Below are positions 10,338 to 22,518 of a stretch of DNA of 64,000 nt, piece by piece. The position numbers and the translations under genes were made by a program. The notes under the pieces are model-generated. The model searched no databases and was not told the origin of the DNA. It saw only the letters and a list, made by a program, of their open reading frames with translations. How positions within the stretch are numbered: position 1 is the stretch's first letter; every line of letters begins with the position of its first letter. Where the stretch lies: contig JAXGGA010000470.1 in assembly GCA_038373865.1 (NCBI GenBank), positions 160,671 through 224,670 on the forward strand. Reading direction: 5' to 3'. The stretch is from Uloborus plumipes (taxonomy: Eukaryota > Arthropoda > Arachnida > Araneae > Uloboridae).

Positions 10338-10787
10338 CCTTTAAAAATTACATAATTACTCAAGTTTTGCTCTGACTATCCCATATCGTCTTGTTTGATA
10401 TTTTTATCTGCATTTTTGTGTGTAAGATATGATTAAAATCGATGAGGGTAAATTACTCATACGAGGGCACCTTTTAGCCCCTAAAAACCCGTATTAGGAC
10501 CCGTAAAAAGTCACGCTATCTTTACTTTAGTGCTTTACTTAACCTCTTTTACTCTTGATTTGTGATACAAAATTTTAGGGAACTACATGGGGGTTGATTT
10601 AGACGATAATTCATTAAGGTTATCAGCGCATTTTTTTAAATTGCACATTGTTTAAAACTTTATGCCCTAAAGGTACTCTGAAATACCGCTTATTAATTTA
10701 GTTTTATGAATCCAATATGTTTGGAATCCTGCTGGTACTTGAAACTCTGTACATACGTTGTTTGATGTTTTTCAGCTAGAAAAACAA

Positions 10788-10820
<33 letters not shown>

Positions 10821-12063
10821 GGGGGGCGTAATATTTTTATTTTTCATTTCATGAAAAATAAGCAGTTTTGAAATATTTAAATTTTTAAGCACCAAATTGA
10901 ATTCTTAATGCTGCAGGGCAGGTTTTACACTACTAGGGACAGTTTATCTCTGTAAGGGTCCTCTAGTGCCTCGTGGTGACGTAATTAAGCGTAATAATTG
11001 CAGACAGTTAAAAATTTCACGCACCGTGAAATAAATTAATAAGTGTTATTGGAAAACAGATGTGAAACAAGTGAAAATTTAAGGCAAGTGAAAATATGCA
11101 TCCTTATTAGAGCAGCCGAGCTAAAATAACAAATTATAAATTCCCTTTTTAGCCGGACTTTCAAACTGACTGATTGATTGTAAATCTCCCTCCCCCCCTC
11201 CCCAATTTTACAACTCACATTCATTCAAATCGAGTGCTGAACTGAAAATAATCACTACTCAATGTTTGATGAGTAATAGAGCAATTATTTTAAAACACCT
11301 TAAAGTAGTAAATTGAATTATTTACTTCAAAAACCCGTCAAAGGCTCTTTTTAAAATTTTCGGGAAACTAAAAAAAAAAAAAAAAAAACTTCTCAAGCAT
11401 AGTTGGCTCTTAGAGGGGGCAATGGGGCGACTACCCCCTCACTTTAAAAAGTAAAGAGGCCTTGTCCCCTCTCATTTCACAGTTTAAAATTAATGATCAA
11501 GTACAAAATGAATTTTTACTCCATTATATTGATTAATTTCACCAAAGTAAAAGCTAAAAATTTTAAAAATCGGATTTTTTCTTATTATTTCATAAGAACG
11601 AATGAAAATCAGCCAGCCTGGTAGATTTTGGAGGCCATGTTCGGTAATTTTTACAGGTCATAAAAAGGCCTTATTAAAGAAAAAAACTTTAGAGGTGCTG
11701 CCTTCTACCCCCACATTTCTTTTGATACCCCTCCCTTTTTTGGTGCACCAGCCGCCTATATTCTCAAGCAAAGGTTTTGGCTCGAAAAATTTTTTTTTAA
11801 TTAACCTTAAGAGCAATTCGTTTCTGCAACACAAGGAATATTTAATTTTTTTAAAGCCAAATCCTTTACTTAGGCTATAAAGTCTAGGTTAAGTTTTTTT
11901 AGTTTTCCAGAAATTTTAAAAAGTGCACTTGACTGGTTTCTGAAATAAACGACTCAATTATTGATGGCATTTTAAAAATTACACATTATGATTATTACTA
12001 TAATTATGTTTCAAGATTTTACATTTTTGACTGTAATGTGCTCATCTTTTAAATATATTCTAG
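10338..12063 (+). other. Probable intron sequence with (AT)n microsatellite
   Basis: Holds a (TA)14-type microsatellite at 10793-10820 followed by GGGGGG, an A18 tract near 11370, and a G-rich/C-rich patch (11410-11480) that looks like a decayed MITE tip. No coding region supported until the acceptor at 12063. Confidence 0.4.
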
Positions 12064-12140
12064 ATCGGGAAGACATTTCTTTCCTTTCACCTGCTTTAAT
12101 GAAGACAGCTTATGTTGATGACAAATCATGTAACTCACAG
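12064..12140 (+). CDS. Internal coding exon (partial gene)
   Basis: Bounded by a good acceptor (TATATTCTAG, ending 12063) and a consensus donor (TCACAG|GTACGT). Only one of the three frames is open across the 77 nt: two bases (AT) complete the incoming codon and 25 codons follow, REDISFLSPALMKTAYVDDK then SCNSQ, ending in phase 0. That phase fits the exon at 39178. I do not recognise the protein. If real, the flanking introns are about 27 kb on the 3' side and unresolved on the 5' side. Confidence 0.5.
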
Positions 12141-12314
12141 GTACGTTATATATTTTGTTTTTTAAAAAGGTTAAATAGAAAATTTTAACTAAGTAAAAAC
12201 AGATGGGGAAAAGAGAATATTGAGAGTAAAATTCATTGAGCAAATATTTGTAACATATTATGCTTTCTGCCAAATTGATCATCGCACCACTTTGATCACA
12301 ACACAGAATCTCTC

Positions 12315-12690
12315 AAAATAAAACGCTTATGCGTGGCTCAAAATGAATTTTCATTGGTTTCTTCCCGTTCGCAACGAACAGCGTACTTCAAGCGATTAGC
12401 TTACTTCAAGCATTTAGGCATCCACCGTCATTCCACAATTTCGTTGTCTACGTTATTTGCTCACTCGCTTCTGGAGTTTGATATTCACATATTTTTTTGG
12501 ATAAAACGCGTATAACGCTTATATGTGGCGGAAAATGAGCCTTTAATTGTTTCTTTCCACTGGTAAGATCAGTTTTTTTTTTTTTTTTTTTTTTAAACTC
12601 GATCAAGCCTCTAGACGTCCATCGTCACTTTCGATGAGGCGTTATTTGTTTCTTTCCGTTGTCAACTATCAGCTTATTTACGATCGCTGT
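12315..12690. repeat. Diverged local tandem duplication (~192-bp period)
   Basis: ACGCTTATGCGTGGCTCAAAATG near 12323 recurs as ACGCTTATATGTGGCGGAAAATG near 12515, each followed by a (T)GGTTTCTT..CC / TTGTTTCTTTCC block; a third weak trace lies near 12640. A T22 tract (12573-12594) interrupts the second unit. No transposon ends seen. Confidence 0.5.
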
Positions 12691-12702
12691 TTATGTTCTT
12701 AT

Positions 12703-12906
12703 AAGGAGCCACGATGGCCTGGAGGTAGAGTAATCTCCTCGTAAGCAAGTGGTCGTGGGTTCTATTCCGGCCTGCACATGGTTGTTATTTCAACCTCTCT
12801 CCTCTCTGTGCCGTAAATCTGTGCTATGTTTGTTAGGAGGCAGGACGCATAGTAAGCAGTCCTCATGTATGTCGAGGCTCATGGCTTCTGTATAAAAATA
12901 AAAAAA
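12703..12906 (+). mobile_element. tRNA-derived SINE
   Basis: The tRNA-like head carries an A box (TGGCCTGGAGGTAGAG) and a B box (GTGGGTTCTATTCC). A tRNA-unrelated body follows, then an A-rich tail (ATAAAAATAAAAAAA). Flanking direct repeats ATGTTCTTAT (12693-12702) and ATGTTCCTAT (12907-12916) are the target duplication expected of LINE-mediated insertion. It sits in the intron after the exon ending at 12140. Confidence 0.8.
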
Positions 12907-12916
12907 ATGTTCCTAT

Positions 12917-14783
12917 CTAAGATAGAGTTGCACACTTACTCTTTATAATTTAATGCACAAGTTTCATGTAAAAGTAATTGTTATCTTTAAATGTATGAAA
13001 GCACAAAATGTTTCACAAATATTCATATTGAAAAAAAATGCGCCTTTTTAAATGCAAATAAAGCTAGGCTAATATTTTTGTGACCAGTGAGCGAGCTCGG
13101 ACTGCGAAGCAATCTGAAGGAACTGCGTATTGCGTAAGCAGTTCCGGGGTTAGCGAGCGTAAGCGAGCAGTGAGCTGTAGCCTCCAAGTAATATAAATTT
13201 CGCTAGGATTTCATGTTGTAAGCTATTCTCTTGCTTAGAAACATTATTGGAACAGTAGTAATAGTCTATATAATTTCCATATTCATGGTCATGTTAAGTT
13301 TTTATTACGCAAACTTCAATTTCAGCGGCAGTTAATTCATAACAAGACCATTTCCGTTGCCCGTTATACTTTTCATTAATATTAAACATGATGTAATTAA
13401 CATTAGTTTAAAACTTACTTTTCATAAATTAATGTGATCTGTTTCACATGTAATCAGAGGCGGACTCATACTGGGAGCTATTTGATTCAATTCCTCCCGA
13501 CATTTTCCAATTTTTTAAAAATAATGCATATCCAAACTAGTGTTTTTCCTTTCTTTGAGCAAACGTATCATGAGAAAGGGGTAGCCAACTTTAGTTTAGT
13601 TGCAAATTTTAAAAGGACACATTCGTAGATTTGAAAGTTAGAAAAAAAAGAAAGAAAAAAAATATCAAACGAATAAAAAAAAAATGCAAAAAAGTTTTTA
13701 AATATTGCTGAGAAATATCTGAAAATCAGTGTTGTTGAGATTAACTGATTAGAGAGCTCGAAATGTAAGTTTTAAATATAAAAAAAAAGAAAAAAAAGAA
13801 AGAAAGAAAAAAAAACACTATACTATAGAAAACCTTTGCAATTCTCTGTTAAAGCAAATTGATGGATAAAAAACGCAGCTTCATAGAGTTGCCGACATAT
13901 TTGTCTTTTTTTTAAATCGAAATGTTGTCATGAAAACCATGGCAAAGTAGAGAAAAATAACAAAACTTAATCAAAAGATGCAGCATGACACTTAAAATGA
14001 AATTAAGTGCCAAAAGTGACTTAAGGTATCATTGCAACCCCTCTTAGTCCAAAATACTGAAAGGTTTATTCTTACTATAGCTTCAAAAGTATTAAGATGA
14101 AGTTGACAGTTTATGAAGTTGACACAGACCTATTATGATTCTTTTGTGCAGTATGAGATGTATAAATCATTTAATTAGATATATTTTCTCTACACTTCGG
14201 TAAATAACTTGTACTGTTTCAAAGATATTCAACGTAAGTTTTTTTACCCTACAAAAATATCAAAACTATTAGTATGATATGAAACATGCAAAAAATGTTG
14301 CTTTATATTCTAGTTTAAAAATGTCAGCACAAAATTTTCTTTTTTTTTTTTTAGTCTCTACATTTATTTGCTTATTTTTAAAAATAAACTTAAGCATAGC
14401 AAAAAGAGGGATCAAATATGACTAGTGAGTTTCTATGATTTCTGATTCCCATTACAACATTCTCAGGTTTGATTTTGTTGTATGCCCCCCCCCCCCTTCT
14501 TTTGTAATTATTTTAAGGCTGAAATCTGAGTGAACGTTCCGTCAAAACATTGTCTTAAAAAAACTGCACTTTGAAAATATACCTTGATTTGGACCCCCCC
14601 CCCCTTTTTTTTACTGTTTTGAGCACTCCCACTGATTTTCAATACCCGATGCCACTGGTTCATTTCACTCTTTCTTAATTTCATGGATCATGAATTGAGC
14701 TTCATAGGGGCAAATTTTAATGAAGTGGCGGCGTAATCGCTGGCGTAAAAATGCTGACAGGAAAACAGTCAACTGACTAAAAA
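12917..14783. other. Intergenic/intronic sequence, decayed repeats
   Basis: A GC-richer patch at about 13080-13190 is built from GAGCGAGC/GTAAGCGAGCAG words; A-rich stretches lie at 13640-13820. Poly-C tracts at about 14486-14498 and 14595-14606 and a GATGCCACTGG tip at about 14650 look like a decayed hAT MITE. No coding region supported. Confidence 0.35.
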
Positions 14784-15008
14784 CAGCAAATACAACGTTG
14801 AAAAGCACAAATGCGCAGGGATACTGCAGACACGTGTTTCAGCGTTACAAGGAACGCCCTTTTCAATTTAAAAAAAAAGCTTATGGATGGATGCACAGAC
14901 AACAGACAAGCAGCTTTTGTATTTCCTTGAAACGCTGAAACACGTGTCTGCAGTATTCCCATCCATTTGTGCTTTTCAACGTTGTATTTGCTGCTTTTAT
15001 TTTTATGC
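14784..15008. repeat. ~75-bp inverted repeat pair; family recurs at 20632
   Basis: 14784-14856 (AAAACAGCAAATACAACGTT ... CAGACACGTGTTTCAGCG) and the reverse complement of 14932-15006 match closely; the spacer contains GGATGGATGCACAGAC. The same unit (CGCTGAAACACGTGT(C/A)TGCA ... TTTGTGCTTTTCAACGTTG) is found once, direct, at 20632-20722, so it is a dispersed repeat inserted here as an inverted pair. Confidence 0.65.
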
Positions 15009-16441
15009 ACAAATGTATTTATCTATTTCTGTCAAATGACCGTTTCACTGTCAAATGAGATGAACCAGTCGTTAGAAGCGGTTGTTGACGACTGTTTCAT
15101 TAACAAGGTTGACTAAACAATTCAAAAGACCGGTAGTAGTTATTTAAAGAATGATAAATAGTACATCCAGTTCATTTGATGATCATGTCGTGTGATATAT
15201 GAATCAATATAACCATTTATTTAATAATGTAATGTAAAGCAAAATTCACAAAAGATGGATAATCGAATATATTTCTGAAACTGGAAATTTGTTGGATTAA
15301 ACAACTCTGTTTCAGTTGTGGGACTTCCGTTCGTCTAATATCATTCTTTGAGGTTCTATTTCAAACAGTGGCTGCTAAAAAAGCTTAATCGGACAATAGC
15401 ACAAAAGGCGAACCGCCAAAACAAAATGAATCGCTCCCCGAAATTAAATAAAACACGGAATGACAGAAATTTTTGAAAAGTCTGCTTCGTCATTTTCCCC
15501 CTTCTAAAACCCAGCAAACGGAAACTATCTGTTCAAGAATCTGGCATCGTTAACCGGCGGCCAGTCGATGAAATGCGAGGAGGGGGAGGGCGGGGGGCTC
15601 GAGCTTTGTGAAGGAAGCTTGGGGAATGTATTGATTTCCGACGATAAATACATATTGTAACTGGGAACAATCCATCAACTTTTCGAATATCCCTCCATGT
15701 GTGCGTTATTAGAAATACGAAATGCAATATCAGCTAGAGCTCGCCAGTTCAAAAAGCTTCAGTCAGGTATTATTTCCTCCGTTTCTAACGATCAGTCAGA
15801 ATTTCGGCGGATTCCAATATGCATACGGTTTCGAGCCGCTTTTCTATTCTATCTGTAACACTAATGTAACACCCAAAGAAAGCGGAATGCTGAGAGGAAA
15901 AGAATGCAAATATCGAATTATGTATTGGTATTTGCTCTTCCCTTGCCCACTCTGTTTCAGTTGCGAAAGAATATCGAATGGGCTGCTTCGGAATCTGCAT
16001 AGTTTCGAATCGATAGATCTTTGCGAGATCTTTTTTTTTTTTTTTGCTGTTCCTTTTCATTCTTGGTTATGTATTTGATTTCAGCCCGCCGACGATTTAT
16101 CTAAAGATGCTATTCCGTCACTTATTTTGACTTCTGACGACTTCATGTCTTTTATCTTTTCCGGGCTGTAGTTGCTGAGCTGTGGGGATGAGTCAGCAAC
16201 GCGTGTTTCGTTGCTTTTATTTCCGAAGACGACAAATGTTGCTAGCGATCATTGCATAGTTCTCCTCTTAGAGTACATATTGAATATATTGCCTTCCAGC
16301 AATAAAATGGAAATACGCATGAAACTTCTTTATTTAAAAGATCTGATGCGCAATAAAACCTGTTTGCTCACTGAAACCTGCTGCCAATTAAAACGATTTC
16401 TTTTCATTAACCACTTGACATAATACTAAATTAACTTATAG
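15009..16441. other. Unassigned stretch, partly GC-richer
   Basis: 15530-15620 is GC-richer (CCGGCGGCCAGTCG; GGAGGGGGAGGGCGGGGGG). Overlapping long ORFs occur on both strands at about 15720-16080 but show no recognisable domain, splice structure or codon bias. No transposon ends found. I make no gene call. Confidence 0.3.
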
Positions 16442-16445
16442 TTAA

Positions 16446-16971
16446 CCCATTAATGCCTATCGTCCCTTTTTAGGGACGGTCCAAAAAAGGGTCTGAATTT
16501 CTCCAAAATGAACATTTCAACCAAATAATACTGTTCAATTAGTATCTTGGTATTGTTTCAATTCGTTATTAACAGATTGCAGCACATAATAATTGTAAAG
16601 TGTGTTCTGTAGCAGTTTTAATATGATCTTTATCAAAAATGACATAGCTCACAATCTCAAAAAAAAAAAAAAAAAAAAAAACCGAGTTTTCAAAGTTATT
16701 CCCAGCTTTCCAGTTTATGTTAATTGCTGATTTTATTTCTTCTTATAAAATGTCTTTTTTAAATATTATATCGTAGGCAGAAAAATATTTTAGTAAAAAA
16801 AGTATGTACCCTCTGAGGTCTATCGTAACTTTTAAGGGATGATTTTTCTTTCCTTAATAAAACAATTATTTTTTACATAATATTTTTTTATTATTTTTCC
16901 TGTCCATTAAACACTGTTTTTAACCAGTATACAAAATATCTTTGAAAAAAAAAATGTCAGGCATTAATGGA
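16446..16971. mobile_element. piggyBac-like MITE, TTAA-flanked, CCCATTAATGCC ends
   Basis: TTAA at 16442-16445 and 16972-16975. Left tip CCCATTAATGCCT; reverse complement of right tip TCCATTAATGCCT. A short hairpin CGTCCCTTTTTAGGGACG follows the left tip. TTAA duplication with C-tipped TIRs is the piggyBac signature. An A23 tract lies at 16659-16681; no ORF. Confidence 0.75.
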
Positions 16972-16975
16972 TTAA

Positions 16976-17807
16976 AATAACTAAACCATATTTCCAACTC
17001 CACAACATTCAAGGCTGTCTGTCAGATCTCATTCATTTCTAGTGCCATCGTAGATTTCGATGTCTCCGTGTCATCATTCATTTCATGTGTTGCCCCTTCG
17101 GATTCTCCAAGTGCCTCCCCCCCCCCCGAAGCAAAATGTCTGAAATAAACCGAGTTAGTATGATATAAATAAAAAATATACCGAGTTAGTGTGATTATGG
17201 TCTCGGCACAATCTCTAAAGTATGCGCTAATATTTGTTTCCTTGCTCAGCTATTCATAAACCAAAGAAAAAAAGAAAAACTTTTTTTTTTTTCAAATTTA
17301 AAATTGCTGCCAACAGATTGAAAAATATTCTGACAAATGTTTAACTAACATTTCAATTTTTAAAAAATTCAATTGAGTTAGTTATAAACCCATTCAGAAA
17401 AATATTGTGACAAAAGTAAAACTAAAAATTCAATAAAAAAAATCAATTGAGTTCGTTAATTATGAACTAACCTTTTTTTCACACCACGACAGCTTGCCCC
17501 CAACCCACTGTAACCTATAAATCTAATTTGTTATTTTTATTTCAATCTTTTTACAACTAGTCATTCAAACGCACTTGTTAGCAGGACGTGATTTGTACAA
17601 AAAAAAAAAAAAAAAACAAACTCGGAGCCTTCTAAACTACGGAACTTACATTTACAAGTAAATAGTCTAAAAGTTCCATTTTATCTAACAATTCATCGAG
17701 TTGTGCTGTGCAAATTAAAATTAAATCATGTTTGTGAGCGACTGTTTGTACAGATATTACATGTTTTGAAGTTGGTATCCATAGTTTAAAGTGTATTCAT
17801 TTGTTCA
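16976..17807. other. A/T-rich spacer
   Basis: Homopolymer-rich (C9 near 17108; long T and A runs at 17281 and 17600). Duplicated short phrases near 17330-17460 (ATTCAATTGAGTTAGTTA / AATCAATTGAGTTCGTTA) suggest a small tandem duplication. No gene. Confidence 0.3.
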
Positions 17808-18410
17808 ACATATGTGTTTCCTAACCAACTTTGGGGTGATATTTCCCCCAACCTCCTTCTCTGTCGTTGGAGACAAAAATGGATGACCATTAGCCACCAT
17901 GAATATCAAACCTCTTGGCTGACTCTTCCAAACCCTTTTATGATGGTAACTGAAACCTGAAAGACAAGTTTTAAAAATTGCTAAACAGCAGAGCTGGTAT
18001 TAAAAAGGAAAAAAAAATAATGAATAGGTGCAGTCCGTGGAAAATCTCATTGATGCAAAGAAAAAGGCACGAGTAAAAAGCAGCTCCTCTTACAATTGAG
18101 TCATGCGTGATGAAGACTGCGTTCAGACATTAGACGTTTTAATGTGTCATTCATATTTGAAAATATTTTTTTAAATAAATGTGTATTCTAACGAACTTCG
18201 TGGTGTTATTTTGCTCAGCTTTGTAGCTGGAGACAAAAATGGATGACCATTAGCCATCCCCGTTACCAAGCCTCTCAGGTGACTCTTTCAAGCCCTTTTA
18301 TGAAGGTATCTGAAAGAAAAGTTCGCTAAAAAGCAGAGCCGGCATTTTTTAAATTGAATAAGTTCAGGACGCGGAAAATCCCATTGAAAGCAAAAACTCG
18401 GCAACCAGGC
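17808..18410. repeat. Diverged tandem duplication (~360-bp period)
   Basis: The 27-nt core beginning GGAGACAAAAATGGATGACC is identical at 17869 and 18229; flanks align over about 250 bp (GCAGAGC(T/C)GG(T/C)AT; CGTGGAAAATCTCATTGA / CGCGGAAAATCCCATTGA). No TIRs, poly-A or target duplication. The perfect core inside diverged flanks hints at constraint or gene conversion. Confidence 0.65.
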
Positions 18411-20631
18411 AGCAATTTGGTTTTATCTTATTTCACTATTGCCGTGAATTCGGATCCTTCTGTCATCCGCAGAGAGCACGGGGAGTATGGAAAAGAGTCG
18501 AGGGGGTACGCCACCCCCTAAGCGCCCTTCTAATGGAGGGACCGGAACCCTCCCTTAGCGAGTCACCTGCAACTGTTAGAAGCATAATTGATGCATTCGG
18601 AGCTTCTTCGCTCAGTTTCTTCCCCTCTTTAGTCTTTCGGCACGGTGAAATTATTCTTTCACTTCTGCCAGTTTTCCATTAAGCGCATTTATGTGCAATT
18701 TTTTCTCCCTTTTTTCTCCAGCGATTTTTGTTTATTTATCTGTCTTTACATAGCTCCGCTTCCAGTTACCCTCTATCCCTTAAAAACTCTCATTCTTTTC
18801 CCTTTCTTTTTAAAATTTATTTTAGCCTTTCGAGTCCCAATGCAAAATGCTTAAGTAAACTCTTAAGAATTTTTAGTTATGATTGAATGCTCGTCGACTT
18901 TTTGTCGCTTAAATGAAAGTGAAAATTTGATGATCATTGTTGGTTTTCTTTCTTTCCTTCTTTCTTTTTTTTTCCGAAATTTCATTTTCGCATTGATCTG
19001 TAATTATGAAGCAGAAGATACGTTTAAAAAAAAGTCTCCTAAAATGAGAAATAAAGTTCTTATTTTTAGTAAAAGAAGCCGCTGTGATAAAAGTTGAACT
19101 GAAGTCAAATACTCAATGCAATAATATTTTTTTATGAATTTGATTGACTCAACTTCTGGAAATAACCAGTCAATATCGTGAATTATTTCTTACATAATGT
19201 CTAAGAAATCTATACCATTGACCATAGTAAGAAAAAAAAACTTCCCATTTACAAAAGAGAAAAAAAACTCTGAGGAAGGGTTTTTTTTTTTTGTTATTTT
19301 TACTCTTTAATTAATTCATTAATTCATTTTTTAAAGTGTAGTACACTGTTAAAAATAAAATTCAATGTTTCACCAAGAAATTAGATAAATCTAGCAAAAA
19401 TTTGGCTGTAACCATAATATTGGTGACGAATTTCACCAATTTAATGATGCCTTTATTAATATCATTTTGGTATTGAAGTGTGTAACTAATTTCAAGGTGA
19501 GAGGTTGAACCACTTTATTTATTTTAAATATAACTCTGCTTCACTCAACATCGCTGTGGTTGATTAGTTGAAATCAGAAACAAAACCACTGTCAAATGAG
19601 CTACACTCAATCCTTCGTTTTATTTGCTTATTTCCCTGTTATTTGCCTTTAAGTCAAACCATTTGAATTGATAATAAATATCATCTGCATTTCGCAGTAA
19701 ACGCATAGCACGGAGAACAAATCGCTTTCTTTTTCTTCCTTTTCTTCTTTTGGATGTATTTTCCAAGTGATCTCTTCTTGCGAATTGCAACAGCAAATCT
19801 ACACACAAGCCATTCAATTTTGTCCTAAACAGATATTTGAATTGAATTCATTCAGTTTCAATAATTTAAGCAAGTTGATAATTTAGTCAGACTCATTTGA
19901 AACCAGATTGAGATTTAATAAAACCCACTGTATCGTATATAGTCGTGCGTACGCCGTCGACTAGCGACAGACGAATCCGCGAAGGGAAAGGGGTCAACCA
20001 CCCTGGATTTTAGCACTATTTCTAATCCTAATTCAGTAGCACCATTTCCAGTCCTAATACCTAACCCCCTCCTCCCTCCAAAAAAGAGGAGGAAATTCAG
20101 GGGAGCTTCTATGTGGTGCAAGAGTCGAATTTTAATTTCTTGAACGAAAAGTTGAAAAAAATAGTTTTGCGAATTAATCGAACCGCATTTTGAGAAATAA
20201 TTTTTTTTTTTTCGTTTTCTAATGTATCATAGCTGATAAGAGTGAAATCCAAGATCATCAGCGATTCAGTAGTTATACTTTTCTTAATACTTACCCACTA
20301 ATCTGTATATGCTGACCTGGCTCTCCAAGTTCTAAAGTTTGCCAATGATTATTTACACACACAACTACTGGCAGTATCGCGTCATCGAACAAAGACTCGC
20401 CGAACTTCTTGCCTTAGAAATACTCTGTTCTTAAAATTTTTTGGAAACGTAAATTATATTATGATTTTGAAAGTAGTAAAAATGTTGTTTCTATTTTTAA
20501 ACATATTCAAAAAAAAAAAAATGATAATAATGATAAAGTGATTCATAAAAGCATATACATTTACAAAAGCTTTTGTCAGATATCTGTGCAAGTGTGCATC
20601 CATAAGCTCACATTTTTTGCATTAATAAAGC
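18411..20631. other. Unassigned stretch, no supported gene
   Basis: 18430-18560 is GC-richer with a GGGGGTACGCCACCCCC stem. CACTGTTAAAAATA at about 19353 resembles a MITE tip but I found no partner. A GC-richer block at 19940-20000 has no coding signal. The rest is A/T-rich. Confidence 0.3.
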
Positions 20632-20722
20632 CGTTCCTTGTAACGCTGAAACACGTGTATGCAGTATTCCTGCGCATTTGTGCTTTTCAACGTTGTGTTA
20701 TATGCTTTTATTTTTATGCACA
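20632..20722. repeat. Single copy of the CGCTGAAACACGTGT dispersed repeat
   Basis: Reads CGTTCCTTGTAACGCTGAAA, then CACGTGTATGCAG..., closely matching the right arm of the inverted pair at 14932-15006. It differs at a few positions (TGTTATATGCTTTT for TGTATTTGCTGC), so it is an older or separate insertion. Confidence 0.6.
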
Positions 20723-22518
20723 TAGGTATTCATCTATTTCAAGCGATTCATGTTTGAAAAACTCTTAAGATTGCGTTTGAAGCTCAAAACATTATCCTTT
20801 AAATGATATTGTTTTCACTTTTTGATGATGCATTGATTTTTCCGCCCTCACTCAGGCGCTTTTATAAAAAAAAATATAATAATAAATAAAAAAGTAAATA
20901 ACACAATTTTACAAACCAAGTTTCAGAATTAGGCCTTCAAGGTGCAATTGAAAATTTATCGGAACTGAAATTTAGCTGACTCCTGATGAGATCATTTCAT
21001 TATTTATGTTCTTAAATTATGTTTTTAAATTTCTAATGTTGCTTAAATTTTACTGAAATATCATGAATATATTTTCTCCAATAAAAGTTTAGTGTATTGA
21101 AGTTTCGAAAAGAAAAAAAAAAAAAGTTTTTTCGATTTCTCGGGTAGTTATGGCCTCTCAAGAGCGTGCACCCCCACACCCCCAATATTGCGTGATCTGC
21201 GGGTATGCAGATCCGGGCCTGGTCTTACCGATTATTCCCCTTGTATTTACTATATTTTTTATGTCATATATTTATTTGTTTATTAATTTTATTTATTTTA
21301 ATTTATATTGATTTAGTTTATGTAATTTATTTTTGTTTTAAGGCTTCCTTTTTGAACAAAAAATAAATAGATAAAGAGAGAGAGAGAGAGAGGAGAGAAG
21401 AGAAATATATGAAGGCTTAACTTCCAAACCATGATAAAAAAATTTAAATGTCCCTCGCAACGGAAAATTTTATCGCAGTTTGGCTTATATATATATATGC
21501 TAATTATTGATTTTCGAAGGGAAAAAAATGTGCGTTATTACCTCGGAGTTAGTTCTTTCCATTGGCTCCTGTGCAATTTTTTTCACAAATCTTGTAAACC
21601 GTTATCGTGCACTAAACAACCCAAATCATTTATACTATCAATTTTTACCAAAATCCTGTATCAACGGAAAAAATCAGTATCTTTAAATTGGGACAGCGTA
21701 TTTACTACCCCATGAGTGGGAGGCACGTGTCCCCCAATCCGCTTCTGTTTTTCTAGTCGAGTTGGCCGAAAGTTCGGCTGTCTGGTACATTTGATTGGCT
21801 GGTTGTTGGATCCCTCCTATTTCTCCATCCTCTCGCTCTGATAAGCTCAAAACTCGGGATATTCCGTGGTTCCTTTTCTATCGTATTCTATTCTTTCTTT
21901 TCTTGGCCTTTTTTTCTCTTCCTTCCATCGTCCTTCTCCACCCCCCCCCTTTTTTTTGTCTTTCTCTCAGAAGCAATTTTCGCTCCACAGAAACAGAAAA
22001 TGCGTTTTTTCCCCTTTAAAACTCTTCGCTTAAAAATTTCCCCTCGAGTGACTAGTTGCAAAATTGTGTCCCTTTTTATCAAAGTTGCTAAAGCAAGTCA
22101 CTCTGCTATGTGATAAAAGAAGATACAGACGGCTGGGTTTTGAAATGGAGTTATTTTTCTTTTAGGCTTTTCTTTTTTTTTAAACTTTCATTTGCTTTTT
22201 GTTTCAAATCAAATTGAAGCGCTGTAATGAAAGGGGTCGAGGACAATTTCTTTCTTCTTTTTCTGGCTAGGAATTTCTGCTTTCTGCCTGAAAGAAATGG
22301 GGAAAATTCGTTTGAATATATACAAAAGAAATGACAGATGTTGATGACAATGAACCACGCTTGCATGCAAAGAATTAGAAGCATAATGGCAAAAAACATT
22401 GCTTTCACATCCACTTCAAGTTCTGCCGAGCACAGTCTTCTCTTCTGGATTTTTCATTTTTTTAAACGTCTGCTTCTCCAACTTCGTTTACAAATCCAGT
22501 TTTCATCTTTAAACGCTA
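20723..22518. other. Intergenic/intronic stretch with (GA)n
   Basis: Contains a (GA)9-type microsatellite (21374-21392), pyrimidine-rich blocks at 21890-21960 with a C10 tract, and a repeat-tip-like GCAGATCCGGGCCTGG near 21207. The long ORFs here come from the purine/pyrimidine bias. Confidence 0.35.

Noticed and set aside
10793..10820. (AT)n as a promoter TATA element
   Set aside because: A simple microsatellite with no nearby exon or start context.
15722..16078. 118-codon plus-strand ORF and 91-codon overlapping minus ORF
   Set aside because: No domain, no splice context and both strands open, with T-runs at the end; treated as chance.
19353..19620. MITE starting CACTGTTAAAAATA
   Set aside because: No inverted partner found; the tip alone is too short to support an element.
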